Assembly (NCBI RefSeq): GCF_003545765.1 | Contig: NZ_QXIO01000004.1 | Span: 124,001 to 188,000 of the forward strand | DNA length: 64,000 nt | Direction of reading: 5' to 3' | DNA from: Colwellia sp. RSH04 | Lineage (GTDB): Bacteria; Pseudomonadota; Gammaproteobacteria; Enterobacterales; Alteromonadaceae | Part shown: one piece after another, positions 20,074 through 28,202 of the stretch | Layout: every line of letters starts with the position of its first letter | Numbering within the stretch: position 1 is the first letter of the stretch | The notes under the pieces: generated by a model | The model's input: only the letters and a program-made list of their open reading frames with translations | Told to the model about the DNA's origin: nothing | Database searches by the model: none | Program-made: the position numbers and the translations under genes

Positions 20074-20961
20074 CTAGGTGGATAACCGTTCAGATAAATA
20101 ATCAATTAATATTCTAATTCTTCGAGACAAGTTTCGATTTAGCGGATATAAAGCTGAAATAGCAGTGGTTGGTTGATAGTAATCACTGAGTAATAAGTGT
20201 AACCGCCCCTCTTTAATACATTTTTCAAATAAAAAGCTCGGCCCAAAACCTATTCCTAACCCATTAAGCATACCATCAACAATTAATCCTCCGTCATTAC
20301 TTGTTAAACTCCCTTTTGCTTTTACAGTAATTAACTCACCGCTAGGAGAGCGAAAAGGCCAGCCTTTGTTTAACTTTGAATCACCATAAATTAAACAGTT
20401 ATGTTCCATTAAATCTGCTGGTTGTGAAGGTAGACCATGTTTTTTTATATACTCAGGAGAAGCCACAACCTGAAATGTACAGTCTGCTAATCGACGAGAT
20501 ATTAAGCTTGAGTCTTCCAGCTGCCCAACTCTTATCGCAATATCTATGCCCTCTTCAATTAAATCTACTATACGGCCACTCGCGATAACTTCGAACTCTA
20601 TTTCGGGGTATTGCAGTTGAAACTCTATTAGCAATTGCCCAAAGCCTGAAATGATAAGGCTTTGAGGTATTGTTATACGAATTTTTCCTCTTGGTGATCC
20701 TTGACTGTCGATAACTTCAGCACGGGCATTTTCAGCTTCCGCCATAATAATCTTACAGTGTTTATAGAATTGACTTCCTTCATCAGACAAACTCAATTTA
20801 CGCGTAGTGCGATAAAGTAAACGCGCTCCTAAATCGTCCTCCAGCATAGAAATTTGTTTACTAATAAACGATTTGGAAAGCCCAAGCTTATCTGCTGCTG
20901 CCGTAAAACTTCCAGCATCAACAACAACCGAGAAGGTTTCCATCAGCGTTAAAATATTCAC
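20074..20961 (-). CDS. LysR-family transcriptional regulator
   Basis: About 295 residues. The N-terminal winged helix-turn-helix reads AGSFTAAADKLGLSKSFISK, followed by a standard periplasmic-binding-type effector domain. I prefer a GTG at 20961 (NILTLMETFSVVVDAG), since LysR proteins usually start there; an in-frame TTG at 20994 would add 11 residues. It is divergent from the cytochrome b561 gene with about 130 bases between them, so it may control that gene, as LysR regulators often control their divergent neighbour. Confidence 0.88.
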   Translation of the reverse strand: MNILTLMETFSVVVDAGSFTAAADKLGLSKSFISKQISMLEDDLGARLLYRTTRKLSLSDEGSQFYKHCKIIMAEAENARAEVIDSQGSPRGKIRITIPQSLIISGFGQLLIEFQLQYPEIEFEVIASGRIVDLIEEGIDIAIRVGQLEDSSLISRRLADCTFQVVASPEYIKKHGLPSQPADLMEHNCLIYGDSKLNKGWPFRSPSGELITVKAKGSLTSNDGGLIVDGMLNGLGIGFGPSFLFEKCIKEGRLHLLLSDYYQPTTAISALYPLNRNLSRRIRILIDYLSERLST

Positions 20962-21089
20962 ATTAGCACCTGTGAGTGAACAATAAGTTGACAACTAGCA
21001 TATATATCAACACCTAAAAATACAATAAGCTACATCTTAATGATTACACAAGGCAGTAATAGCCAGTAATAAATGTGAAAAGGTGAAAT

Positions 21090-21656
21090 ATGAATACTAA
21101 AAATATGCAAGAACAAGGTTATGGCTTATTCGCTAAATTTTTGCACTGGGGAATGGCAATAATGGTCATTGTACTAATAGCAGTGGGCACTTACATGGCA
21201 GGATTAGATAAAACAGATCCAAGCAAGATGCAACTCGCAGGCATGCATAAATCTTTTGGGGTTATCTTCATGCTATTTGCAATGGTACGTGTGATATGGA
21301 GTCGGGTTAATCAGTCACCAAAACTACCAAATGTCTTGGCAACTTGGGAAAAGTTATTATCAAAAACAGTTACAGGCTCGTTATATCTTTTAATGTTGGC
21401 AATCCCTTTTACTGGCTACGCCATGACAAATTTATTTGGCTACCCTGTTAGTTTATTTGGCTTAGTAGAATTACCTACTATGTTTGCTAAAAAACCAGAA
21501 TTAGCACTTTTGGCTAAACAAGCTCATGTCATAGTAGTGTACACACTTATCGCTGCCTTATTTGCCCATATTGCAGGAGCATTAAAGCATCGTTTGCTAG
21601 ATGAACCTGAGGCTGATGTTCTACCACGTATGCTGCCAATAAAGCCGCGTAAATAG
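21090..21656 (+). CDS. Cytochrome b561
   Basis: A 188-residue inner-membrane dihaem cytochrome of the YodB/CybB family, with four hydrophobic helices. Candidate haem-ligand histidines are in KFLHWGMAI, GMHKSFGVIF, QAHVIVVY and LFAHIAG. Such proteins move electrons between quinones and other acceptors; some act as superoxide:quinone oxidoreductases. AAGGTGAAAT precedes the ATG. It stands divergent from the LysR gene. Confidence 0.9.
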   Translation: MNTKNMQEQGYGLFAKFLHWGMAIMVIVLIAVGTYMAGLDKTDPSKMQLAGMHKSFGVIFMLFAMVRVIWSRVNQSPKLPNVLATWEKLLSKTVTGSLYLLMLAIPFTGYAMTNLFGYPVSLFGLVELPTMFAKKPELALLAKQAHVIVVYTLIAALFAHIAGALKHRLLDEPEADVLPRMLPIKPRK

Positions 21657-21680
21657 AATCACACAATAGAGCAAAGCTAA

Positions 21681-21812
21681 CCTTTGGCCTTCGATTACAG
21701 CAAATGGTTTGATAAAGAGACATCTGCAGAAGTATCAGATTATTACTTAAGAATGCAACATCGAAAAAGTTATGCACTTGCTCAAATTCAAAATGAGTGG
21801 TGGGACAAATAA
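21681..21812 (+). pseudogene. Possible 3' remnant of an unidentified gene
   Basis: 43 codons with protein-like composition (AFDYSKWFDKETSAEVSDYY, ending IQNEWWDK) run to a TAA at 21810, but a stop lies directly upstream and there is no start codon. I do not recognise the family. It may be the tail of a lost gene or chance. The rest of 21657-21957 shows nothing clear. Confidence 0.3.
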
Positions 21813-21957
21813 TTTTTGATAGCGCTTAACAAGTATACAACTCACTTAATACCAAAAATAAAAGGATCGCCTATGACTAAGTTTACAACCGACGAATAAC
21901 ATATTTTTAGATTTGAATTCCATCATTTATATTAAAAATTAACCTGAGAGATTTACT

Positions 21958-22350
21958 ATGATAAAAAAATTATTAACTTGTTCAATAATACTACTTTGTT
22001 TCTTTTCTGTTTCTAAAGTGAATGCTGAAGAAATAAATATGAGAAATACTTATGCCGTTTCATGGATCATCGATACAAACGATTCCGAACTTTTCAACGA
22101 TACAATAAACCTACAAGGAGCCAAGCTGCTTGAGTTATGGACAGGCGGTATAGTAGAAAATGTCTACCTTGACACTAAAAAGTCGCATCAGGTTGTGCAC
22201 AAAGGCGATGTAGCGAGAGTTATGTTTTTTCTTAAAGCGCAAACAGATAAAGAAGCTAAAAAGATACTAGATGAGATGCCTCTAGTAAAAAATAAAGTGG
22301 CAAAATACACCTTAAACTCTGTTGGTATCTTATGGTTAAAACAGTATTAA
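21958..22350 (+). CDS. Secreted YciI/dimeric alpha-beta-barrel-like protein
   Basis: 130 residues. A clear signal peptide (LLTCSIILLCFFSVSKVNA, cleavage after about residue 23) directs it to the periplasm. The mature part resembles small ferredoxin-like dimeric barrels of the YciI or muconolactone-isomerase type (ELWTGGIVENVYLD, MFFLKAQTDKEAKKILDEMP), but this is a fold impression only. No partner gene is adjacent, and a strong hairpin follows the stop. Confidence 0.6.
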   Translation: MIKKLLTCSIILLCFFSVSKVNAEEINMRNTYAVSWIIDTNDSELFNDTINLQGAKLLELWTGGIVENVYLDTKKSHQVVHKGDVARVMFFLKAQTDKEAKKILDEMPLVKNKVAKYTLNSVGILWLKQY

Positions 22351-22373
22351 TGCTTGAATAATAATAGTTTAAA

Positions 22374-22416
22374 AAAGTCTCTTTCTTGAGAGAGTAAGCC
22401 GTAAGAAAGAGACTTT
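22374..22416. terminator. Strong hairpin after the secreted protein gene
   Basis: A perfect 14-bp stem (AAAGTCTCTTTCTT, 22374-22387, with AAGAAAGAGACTTT, 22403-22416). The A-run before and mixed T after allow termination in either direction. Confidence 0.65.
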
Positions 22417-22808
22417 CTATTATGTCCACCGAAAATTATTCTGCTCAAATTCCATATGACACAATTACTTCAACCAACTACATTTGAATCTAAACAATAA
22501 TCAACACTTATAAAGAAGAATATCTACACATGTGGATCGTCACCAATCTCGAGAATTATTGAGCAGGGTTTTCTAGGATGTAGCTAGATTGTGATAAATC
22601 AATTGAAATTTTTATGTCAAATGTCGTGAGAAAATTATAAAAAACATCACAAAAAATAAGAAATTTAAAAATCCAAAGCAATGTCTTGAATGATTACTTA
22701 GTGCCAATAACGGACTGTTAAAACTTCTTACATCTAATACATTTATCAATTAGTTAATTTAATATAGTCTCGAACATTAACAGACCAATTACATAGAGGT
22801 AACGGCAA
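22417..22808. other. Intergenic stretch without a recognised gene
   Basis: About 390 bases of AT-rich DNA. I see no open frame of note, tRNA or clear repeat. The AGAGGT at 22794-22799 serves the following serine hydrolase. Confidence 0.5.
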
Positions 22809-23921
22809 TTGTACTTAAAATATTTAATCAGTTTATCCTTTAGTTTTTTCACCCTAGCGAACTGTACAAATGCACTAGCCAACACATATAAAGCCAATTT
22901 GTCAAAATCAAAATCCTATCAATATTTGGTAAAAGAGCTTTCAGATGAGTTAAATCAATTACACAATAAAAATAACTTTGACGGTACAATAATACTTTTA
23001 TCCAGAGATCAGGAAATATTTAGTCACTCTTATGGCTTTGCAAATAGGGCCTCTAAGATAAAAAACACTGAAGATACGGTATCGGATATTGGTTCTATAG
23101 CAAAAACATTCACTGCCGGCGCTATATTAAAGTTAGTTTCAGAGGGTAAATTGACACTCGAAACTAAGTTAGCTGACATTTTCCCTGATTCCCCCAGCGA
23201 CAAAAAAGCATTAACTATAAAAAGCCTACTTTCCCATAGTTCAGGAATTGATAACTTTCACAATCAAACAGATTTTGACGTTATGAGCAAAGCAGAAGCT
23301 ATTGATAAAATCTTTGATCTTTCAATGATAGGAAAGCAAGGGAAGACAGTTAAATACTCCAATGCTGCATATACTCTTTTGGCTGCAATTGTTGAAAAAA
23401 TAGCTAATATGAACTTCCAAACCTATGTTCACAAAAACCTTATTAAACCACTAAAGTTAAACAACACAGGCTTCTATAGTGATAAAAAAATTAACTATTC
23501 TAATATTGCCAAAGGTTACGGCGGCTCTGATAATGGTCAGACAACATTTGAAAAAGGTCTGACTTGGGCATTAGTTGGTCAAGGTGGAATGGTTTCTTCA
23601 GCGAATGATTTAGCAATTTGGTTTACCGCAATATTGAATGGAAATTTACCCTTAAATAAACCTGAAAATTTGATGCTTCAGCAAGCAAATAAAAAGTGGA
23701 TGCTTGGTAATATTAGACACTTTTCATCTTGGGGAACTTTAAGTTATTACGCGGGAGGCAGTACCGACTTTGGTTATACAGCTCTTGCACAATATTTACC
23801 TGATTTAGATATCTCTATAATAATATTACTAAACAGCTATCTTGATAAATATGAAAATAGAAGCCATCAAAAGCTCTCTAAGGAACATATCTTTCCTATA
23901 CTTCTGAATAAAAAGTCATAG
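22809..23921 (+). CDS. Beta-lactamase class C-like serine hydrolase
   Basis: 370 residues with an N-terminal signal peptide (about 1-25). The class C/penicillin-binding fold is shown by the nucleophile motif S96-I-A-K99 (DIGSIAKTFTAG) and the YSN motif at 183-185 (KYSNAAYTLLAAIVEKI). A glycine-rich YYAGGSTDFGY segment sits where the third KTG-like motif would be, but no KTG is visible. The start is a TTG at 22809 with AGAGGT at correct spacing. The substrate is unknown; the family includes esterases, peptidases and beta-lactamases, so antibiotic resistance should not be assumed. Confidence 0.85.
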   Translation: MYLKYLISLSFSFFTLANCTNALANTYKANLSKSKSYQYLVKELSDELNQLHNKNNFDGTIILLSRDQEIFSHSYGFANRASKIKNTEDTVSDIGSIAKTFTAGAILKLVSEGKLTLETKLADIFPDSPSDKKALTIKSLLSHSSGIDNFHNQTDFDVMSKAEAIDKIFDLSMIGKQGKTVKYSNAAYTLLAAIVEKIANMNFQTYVHKNLIKPLKLNNTGFYSDKKINYSNIAKGYGGSDNGQTTFEKGLTWALVGQGGMVSSANDLAIWFTAILNGNLPLNKPENLMLQQANKKWMLGNIRHFSSWGTLSYYAGGSTDFGYTALAQYLPDLDISIIILLNSYLDKYENRSHQKLSKEHIFPILLNKKS

Positions 23922-24120
23922 CAAAAATATCTGCTTATCGCTCTTAAGAGACATTACTTATGTCTACTTTTAACGTCAGCTTTCGTATCTTTGCTGACCT
24001 TATTGGATCATTAACGACTTACAAAAATAAACTAAGGTGTAACTTAAAGGTTAAATTATCTCATTATGTGACACATTTCTTATTATTTGTGACGATCCAC
24101 ACACTATCTATTTTTAGCTA

Positions 24121-24134
24121 TTGATTCAGATCAA
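24121..24134. promoter_or_regulatory. Consensus FNR box
   Basis: TTGATTCAGATCAA matches TTGAT-N4-ATCAA perfectly. Its centre (24127.5) is about 71.5 bases before the start site predicted from the -10 at 24187, a classic class I activator position. Confidence 0.6.
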
Positions 24135-24162
24135 TAAAAATAGAGTAACTACTTTAAAAAGC

Positions 24163-24192
24163 TTTACAAATGTAGAGTTCTTACTCTATACT
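24163..24192 (+). promoter_or_regulatory. Putative sigma-70 promoter of the candidate small RNA
   Basis: TTTACA at 24163-24168 and TATACT at 24187-24192 with an 18-base spacer. The predicted start is near 24199. An FNR box lies upstream. Confidence 0.5.
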
Positions 24193-24198
24193 CGTTTT

Positions 24199-24304
24199 GT
24201 TCTTAAGCGAACACTTATTGTAATAATTTTTTATATTCTAGCTTCCCCATAGCTAATACGCCGATATCCTTCTTTTTATTAAAGATAATGTTATCGGCTT
24301 TTTT
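24199..24304 (+). ncRNA. Candidate FNR-controlled small RNA
   Basis: About 106 nt between a good promoter and an intrinsic terminator (GCCGATA at 24260-24266 pairing with TATCGGC at 24292-24298, then six T). There is no sensible open frame inside. A C-rich single-stranded stretch (CTTCCCCAT, 24242-24250) precedes the terminator, as in many base-pairing RNAs. The layout (FNR box, short RNA, terminator) recalls FnrS of enterobacteria, but I see no clear sequence identity, so the comparison is structural only. The 23922-24120 stretch before it shows nothing coding. Confidence 0.45.
24260..24304 (+). terminator. Rho-independent terminator of the candidate sRNA
   Basis: The 7-bp stem GCCGATA/TATCGGC is followed by TTTTTT. 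Confidence 0.7.
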
Positions 24305-24391
24305 ATGCCTAAAATCCCTCTTCGTTTAAGTTACTCTGAATTTTTTTGAGTTAGCCATGCTACCGATTGCTCAAAATATATAGCCAATACT

Positions 24392-24556
24392 ATGAAATTA
24401 CATATTGGTGATTTTCTTGCTTGGGCTGTTCGTGTACTGTGGTTAGTATTACGTTTATTGCCCTGTTTCTTTGTTATTTCAGGTATGCAGTTAAATAGGC
24501 TACAGGCAATTACGGGTAACGCGAGTTTAACAACTATTCGAGAGCTAAAAACATGA
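24392..24556 (+). CDS. Possible small membrane protein coupled to the CDF gene
   Basis: A 54-residue frame from ATG 24392 with one hydrophobic segment (GDFLAWAVRVLWLVLRLLPC and on to FFVISG). Its TGA overlaps the ATG of the downstream CDF transporter (ATGA at 24553), the usual geometry of translational coupling. The ribosome binding site is weak and I know no homologue, so it may also be chance or only a leader. Confidence 0.4.
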   Translation: MKLHIGDFLAWAVRVLWLVLRLLPCFFVISGMQLNRLQAITGNASLTTIRELKT

Positions 24557-25461
24557 ATCACAATAACGCCGAACGCAACGCTTTAGTCGTTACCGCCCTA
24601 TTAAATATGGTCATGGCAATTAGTGGATGGTTAGCTTTTTATTACACCAATTCACAAGCTATTTTATTAGACGGCAATTATTCATTTATTGCTTTTATCG
24701 TTACCTTAGTTGCCATACGCATCGCGGCGATAAAAGCTAAGCGAACTAAAGTGTTTCCTTACGGCCAATATGTCTATGAAGCACTGTTCTCGTTATCAAA
24801 AGGTATTATGATAATAGGGGTATTACTTACTGCGCTCATAACTAACCTTTCAGCAATACTTCATTATTTACAAGGTGACCCTTTAATACCATTAAACACA
24901 GACGTCGTTTTAGTGTATACCGTTGTTATGGTGTTACTTTGTGCATTTTTAGGCTTTTATTGTCATAAGCAAAATAAAAAAATTAACTTTGCAAGCGCCA
25001 TATTACGCGCAGAATATACAGGCGCAAAAATAGATGGTGCTATGTCACTCGCGTTAGGTGTTGCGCTATATGCGATTGGCTTTACTGCTATTGAGGGTGG
25101 TTTTGGCTTTTTACATTATATTGGCGATGCTATCATTGTTAGTATATTAGCGATATTACTCAGCAAAGAACCCTTTCTCTTGGTGCGTGATTCCTTTGTA
25201 GAATTAGCAGGAGGAACACTACAGAACCAAGAAGAAAAACGCCAAATAGAAGAGGTATTATCTTCGCATTTCAAACAAAGTGACTTACTAAAAGATAGCT
25301 TTATTTCAAAAACAGGGAGTAGTTATTTAGTGGCTGTTTATATTCAAAGCCAATACTTAGAGAGTATAAAGGCGAGTGAAATAACCGCGATGCAAACGCA
25401 AATAAAATCTGCATTAAGTGAACGCTACCCTAATATTACATTAGAAATTATTTTAGCTTAG
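24553..25461 (+). CDS. CDF-like cation transporter
   Basis: 302 residues with about six hydrophobic helices and a C-terminal cytoplasmic domain, resembling the cation diffusion facilitator family (predicted Co/Zn/Cd transporter branch). The membrane metal-site motifs differ from YiiP: helix 2 has D40-G-N-Y-S44 and helix 5 has D161-G-A-M-S165, so a serine stands where the second acidic ligand is expected in both. The RSxGxEA-like charged segment of helix 3 is FPYGQYVYEALFSLSKG. The transported ion is therefore uncertain. It overlaps a small upstream frame by four bases. Confidence 0.8.
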   Translation: MNHNNAERNALVVTALLNMVMAISGWLAFYYTNSQAILLDGNYSFIAFIVTLVAIRIAAIKAKRTKVFPYGQYVYEALFSLSKGIMIIGVLLTALITNLSAILHYLQGDPLIPLNTDVVLVYTVVMVLLCAFLGFYCHKQNKKINFASAILRAEYTGAKIDGAMSLALGVALYAIGFTAIEGGFGFLHYIGDAIIVSILAILLSKEPFLLVRDSFVELAGGTLQNQEEKRQIEEVLSSHFKQSDLLKDSFISKTGSSYLVAVYIQSQYLESIKASEITAMQTQIKSALSERYPNITLEIILA

Positions 25462-25546
25462 GGCGTGAATACTAAAGCCGCTAGTGCAAAAAAACATTGC
25501 CCTTAGGGCTAAGGCTGAATGATTAAACAAAGATCAACACGCCCTA
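25459..25546. mobile_element. Short degenerate MITE of the TAGGGCGTG family
   Basis: An 88-bp unit beginning TAGGGCGTG (25459-25467) and ending CACGCCCTA (25538-25546). The right end reads inwards as TAGGGCGTGTTGATCTTTG, similar to the 14237 MITE ends. The left end keeps only nine bases of it. It lies between the convergent CDF and engB genes. Confidence 0.6.
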
Positions 25547-25551
25547 GAATG

Positions 25552-26199
25552 CTACTCTTCTTCTATGCTTGGCTCAGCCAACGATAGTTCGTCTTCTTGA
25601 GTAAACCAATGACAAATAACGTTATTTGCTTGATCAGCCCCTGTTCGTTTTAGTGATGAAAAGGCCTGTACTTTTATATCGGCTTTTAAGGACGCTAAGG
25701 CTTTTTTCACTTTTAATACTTCGGAGCTACATTTACCTTGCGATAGCTTATCGGCTTTGGTTAATAAGCAGAGTACGGGTAAATCGCTATCAGCTGCCCA
25801 TTCAATTAAATCTAAATCGAGATCTTTTAACGGGTGTCTTATATCCATAAGAACAACCAAACCTTTTAAGCTTTCTCGCTTTTCTAAATACTCACCCAAC
25901 GCTTTTTGCCATTTTTTCTTCATTTCTAATGGCACTTTAGCAAAGCCATAACCAGGTAAATCAACTAAACGTTTGTTCTCTGCAATTTCAAACACGTTGA
26001 TTAATTGCGTACGTCCAGGGGTTTTACTTGTTCTTGCCAAGCTTTTTTGGTTGGTAAGTGTATTTAGCGCGCTTGATTTCCCAGCATTTGAACGACCCGC
26101 AAAAGCCACTTCAATACCTGAGTCTTCAGGCAAACGGCGAATGTCTGGGGCACTGATGGTAAATGTTGCTTTGCTTAGATGAATAGCTGAAGAAGACAA
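25552..26199 (-). CDS. engB: Ribosome biogenesis GTP-binding protein EngB (YihA)
   Basis: A 215-residue TRAFAC-class GTPase needed for 50S ribosomal subunit assembly. All G motifs are intact: GRSNAGKS (P-loop, 35-42), the switch region [15 protein letters not shown] (G3) and TKAD (G4). The start appears to be TTG at 26199, which places SAPDIR at the same distance from the N-terminus as in E. coli; there is no nearby in-frame ATG. It is divergent from the cytochrome c gene, a neighbourhood shared by many gammaproteobacteria. Confidence 0.93.
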   Translation of the reverse strand: MSSSAIHLSKATFTISAPDIRRLPEDSGIEVAFAGRSNAGKSSALNTLTNQKSLARTSKTPGRTQLINVFEIAENKRLVDLPGYGFAKVPLEMKKKWQKALGEYLEKRESLKGLVVLMDIRHPLKDLDLDLIEWAADSDLPVLCLLTKADKLSQGKCSSEVLKVKKALASLKADIKVQAFSSLKRTGADQANNVICHWFTQEDELSLAEPSIEEE

Positions 26200-26453
26200 A
26201 GGACGTTCTCGATTAAAATTAAAAAATGTATTATAACTTTTTTAAGGCATTTTTCTTATTTTTTCTTCATCAACTGACATTCTCAGTAAAATTATGCCTC
26301 TTTTGAGGTATTTTTTTTGCTGCTACTGTTACACATTGACCAGATTAGTGTAAAATGCCGTCAGGTTTGAACTACTTTTTTATCATTTTTTAATTAGATA
26401 GCGATATAATTGTCCACACGTTATGTAATTATTGACAAGCAGAGAGCAACTCA

Positions 26454-27404
26454 ATGAAAAAAATTATCTTTTCGCTTATTTTAGCATTCGGTTTAATGAA
26501 TGCTGCTCAAGCAGCACAAGGCGATGCCGCCGCAGGTAAAACTAAAGCAGCAGCTTGTGGTGCCTGTCATGGTCCTGCAGGTATTAGTGCTATGGGCATT
26601 TACCCAAATATCGCTGGTCAAAAAGACGCTTATATTATTAAACAATTGAAGGATTTTAAATCAGGCGCTCGTACAGACATGATGATGGCGCCTATGGCTG
26701 CCAATTTATCTGAGCAGGATATGGCTGATTTAGCGGCATATTATTCTTCGTTACCAATGGCAGGTGAAGAAGCCCCAGCAGAAAGTGCTTCAACAGATGC
26801 ACCTACAGCAACAGCTAGTGCAGGTACTGCAGATGTTGTTACTTCTTCTCCAGCAGCTGCCATCTACAATGGCGATATTAAAGCAGGTCAATCAAAATCT
26901 GCAATGTGTGTTGCTTGTCACGGTGTTGACGGAAACAGCGCTGTACCAATGTACCCAAGTATTGCTGGTCAAAGTGCAAGTTACATTGCTAAGCAGTTAG
27001 CAGATTTTAAATCAGGTTTACGTGTTGACCCAGTAATGGCTGGCATGGTTGCTGGTTTATCTGAAGAAGACATGAACGATTTAGGTGCATACTTCGCTGT
27101 TCAATCTGCTACACCAGGTTCAGGTGAAACGAATGCTGAAGGCCATAAATTATACTTTGGTGGTGATGCAGCGAAAGGCGTTACTGCCTGTATCGCTTGT
27201 CATGGCGTTAAAGGTAAAGGCATGAAGCAAGCCGCTTTCCCTGCTGTCGCTGCGCAAAGCAAAGATTATTTGAAAAAGCAATTAGCTAGCTTCCGCGACG
27301 GTTCTCGTGCGAATGATAACAACGGCATTATGCGTAACATTGCTATCAAGCTTTCTGATGCTCAAATTGATGCCTTAGCTGAATACATGTCAGGCCTTAA
27401 ATAG
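26454..27404 (+). CDS. Three-haem periplasmic cytochrome c (cytochrome c4-like)
   Basis: 316 residues with a signal peptide (1-20) and three CXXCH sites: CGACH (35-39), CVACH (152-156) and CIACH (246-250). Each sits in a class I c-type domain with a similar downstream pattern (YPNIAGQ...QLKDFKSGAR). Standard cytochrome c4 has two such domains and about 200 residues; here there are three. An Ala/Thr/Ser-rich linker (about 105-135) separates the first from the others. It would carry electrons from the bc1 complex to terminal oxidases. A terminator follows. Confidence 0.9.
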   Translation: MKKIIFSLILAFGLMNAAQAAQGDAAAGKTKAAACGACHGPAGISAMGIYPNIAGQKDAYIIKQLKDFKSGARTDMMMAPMAANLSEQDMADLAAYYSSLPMAGEEAPAESASTDAPTATASAGTADVVTSSPAAAIYNGDIKAGQSKSAMCVACHGVDGNSAVPMYPSIAGQSASYIAKQLADFKSGLRVDPVMAGMVAGLSEEDMNDLGAYFAVQSATPGSGETNAEGHKLYFGGDAAKGVTACIACHGVKGKGMKQAAFPAVAAQSKDYLKKQLASFRDGSRANDNNGIMRNIAIKLSDAQIDALAEYMSGLK

Positions 27405-27426
27405 GTTCGGAAAACAACAAATATCT

Positions 27427-27454
27427 AAAGCAGCGTTTATCGCTGCTTTTTTTT
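27427..27454 (+). terminator. Rho-independent terminator of the cytochrome c gene
   Basis: The stem AAAGCAGCG/CGCTGCTTT with a 5-base loop is followed by eight T. Confidence 0.92.
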
Positions 27455-27566
27455 AATCTTTTTTTGTTCAACACCTTATTTTCTTACAAAATTTAGACCA
27501 ATTGCCTATTGTGATAACCTATAAAGCGTGTAGGCTAGCAAGCAGGAAACATGTTGTTATATTGCA

Positions 27567-28202
27567 ATGAATCAATTATCGAATAATCATGACATTGTTG
27601 CTTGTCACCTCTGTGATGCAGTGTTTGACAAACCACAATTAAAGCAAGGACAAAGTGCTAAATGCCACCGTTGTGGTAGTACGCTAGTTGAGCGAAAAGT
27701 AGATTCAATTAATCGAAGCTTCTATTGGTCTATTGCTGGCATTGTATTACTTATTCCCGCCATTTTATTACCCATTATGGGCGTAACCCTAGCAAAGCAA
27801 TATCACAATGCTTCGCTTCTTGACTGTATTCTTGTGTTAATAGACCGTGGTTTTTTTATGATAGCCACTCTTGTCTTTTTGTTTGCTATTGCAGTACCTA
27901 TTGTGCGCTTGTTTGGTGCTTTTTATATTGCTATTAGCTTTAAGTATCAACGGTTAAGCTCATCAATGCTTACTTTTTTTCGTGCTTATCATCACTTAGG
28001 TCACTGGGCGATGCTTAATGTATTTATGCTGGGTATCATTGTCTCTATGTATAAATTAATAGATGATACTGAGCTCTCTGTTAATTTGGGATTGCTGTCA
28101 TTAATTCTCTGGCTCATTTGCACCACCATGGCTTCTATCACCCTAGATCAAGACTACATATGGGAAACCTTAGAGCAAGAGTTTACTCATGAAGACAGCT
28201 AA
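27567..28202 (+). CDS. PqiA/LetA-domain membrane protein, first half
   Basis: 211 residues. The N-terminal zinc-ribbon-like pair of cysteine motifs (CHLCD, CHRCG) is followed by four hydrophobic helices of the PqiA (paraquat-inducible protein A) domain. E. coli LetA (YebS) carries two such domains in one chain of about 430 residues; here they are separate genes. Together with the MCE protein they are expected to move lipids between the inner and outer membrane. Its end overlaps the next gene by 14 bases, so translation is probably coupled. Confidence 0.88.
   Translation: MNQLSNNHDIVACHLCDAVFDKPQLKQGQSAKCHRCGSTLVERKVDSINRSFYWSIAGIVLLIPAILLPIMGVTLAKQYHNASLLDCILVLIDRGFFMIATLVFLFAIAVPIVRLFGAFYIAISFKYQRLSSSMLTFFRAYHHLGHWAMLNVFMLGIIVSMYKLIDDTELSVNLGLLSLILWLICTTMASITLDQDYIWETLEQEFTHEDS

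Noticed and set aside
22809..23921. Calling the class C-like hydrolase an antibiotic-resistance beta-lactamase
   Set aside because: The SxxK and YxN motifs are shared by esterases and peptidases, and a clear KTG motif is absent.
24331..24561. 76-codon minus-strand frame
   Set aside because: It is antisense to the small plus-strand frame that couples to the CDF gene and has no ribosome binding site.
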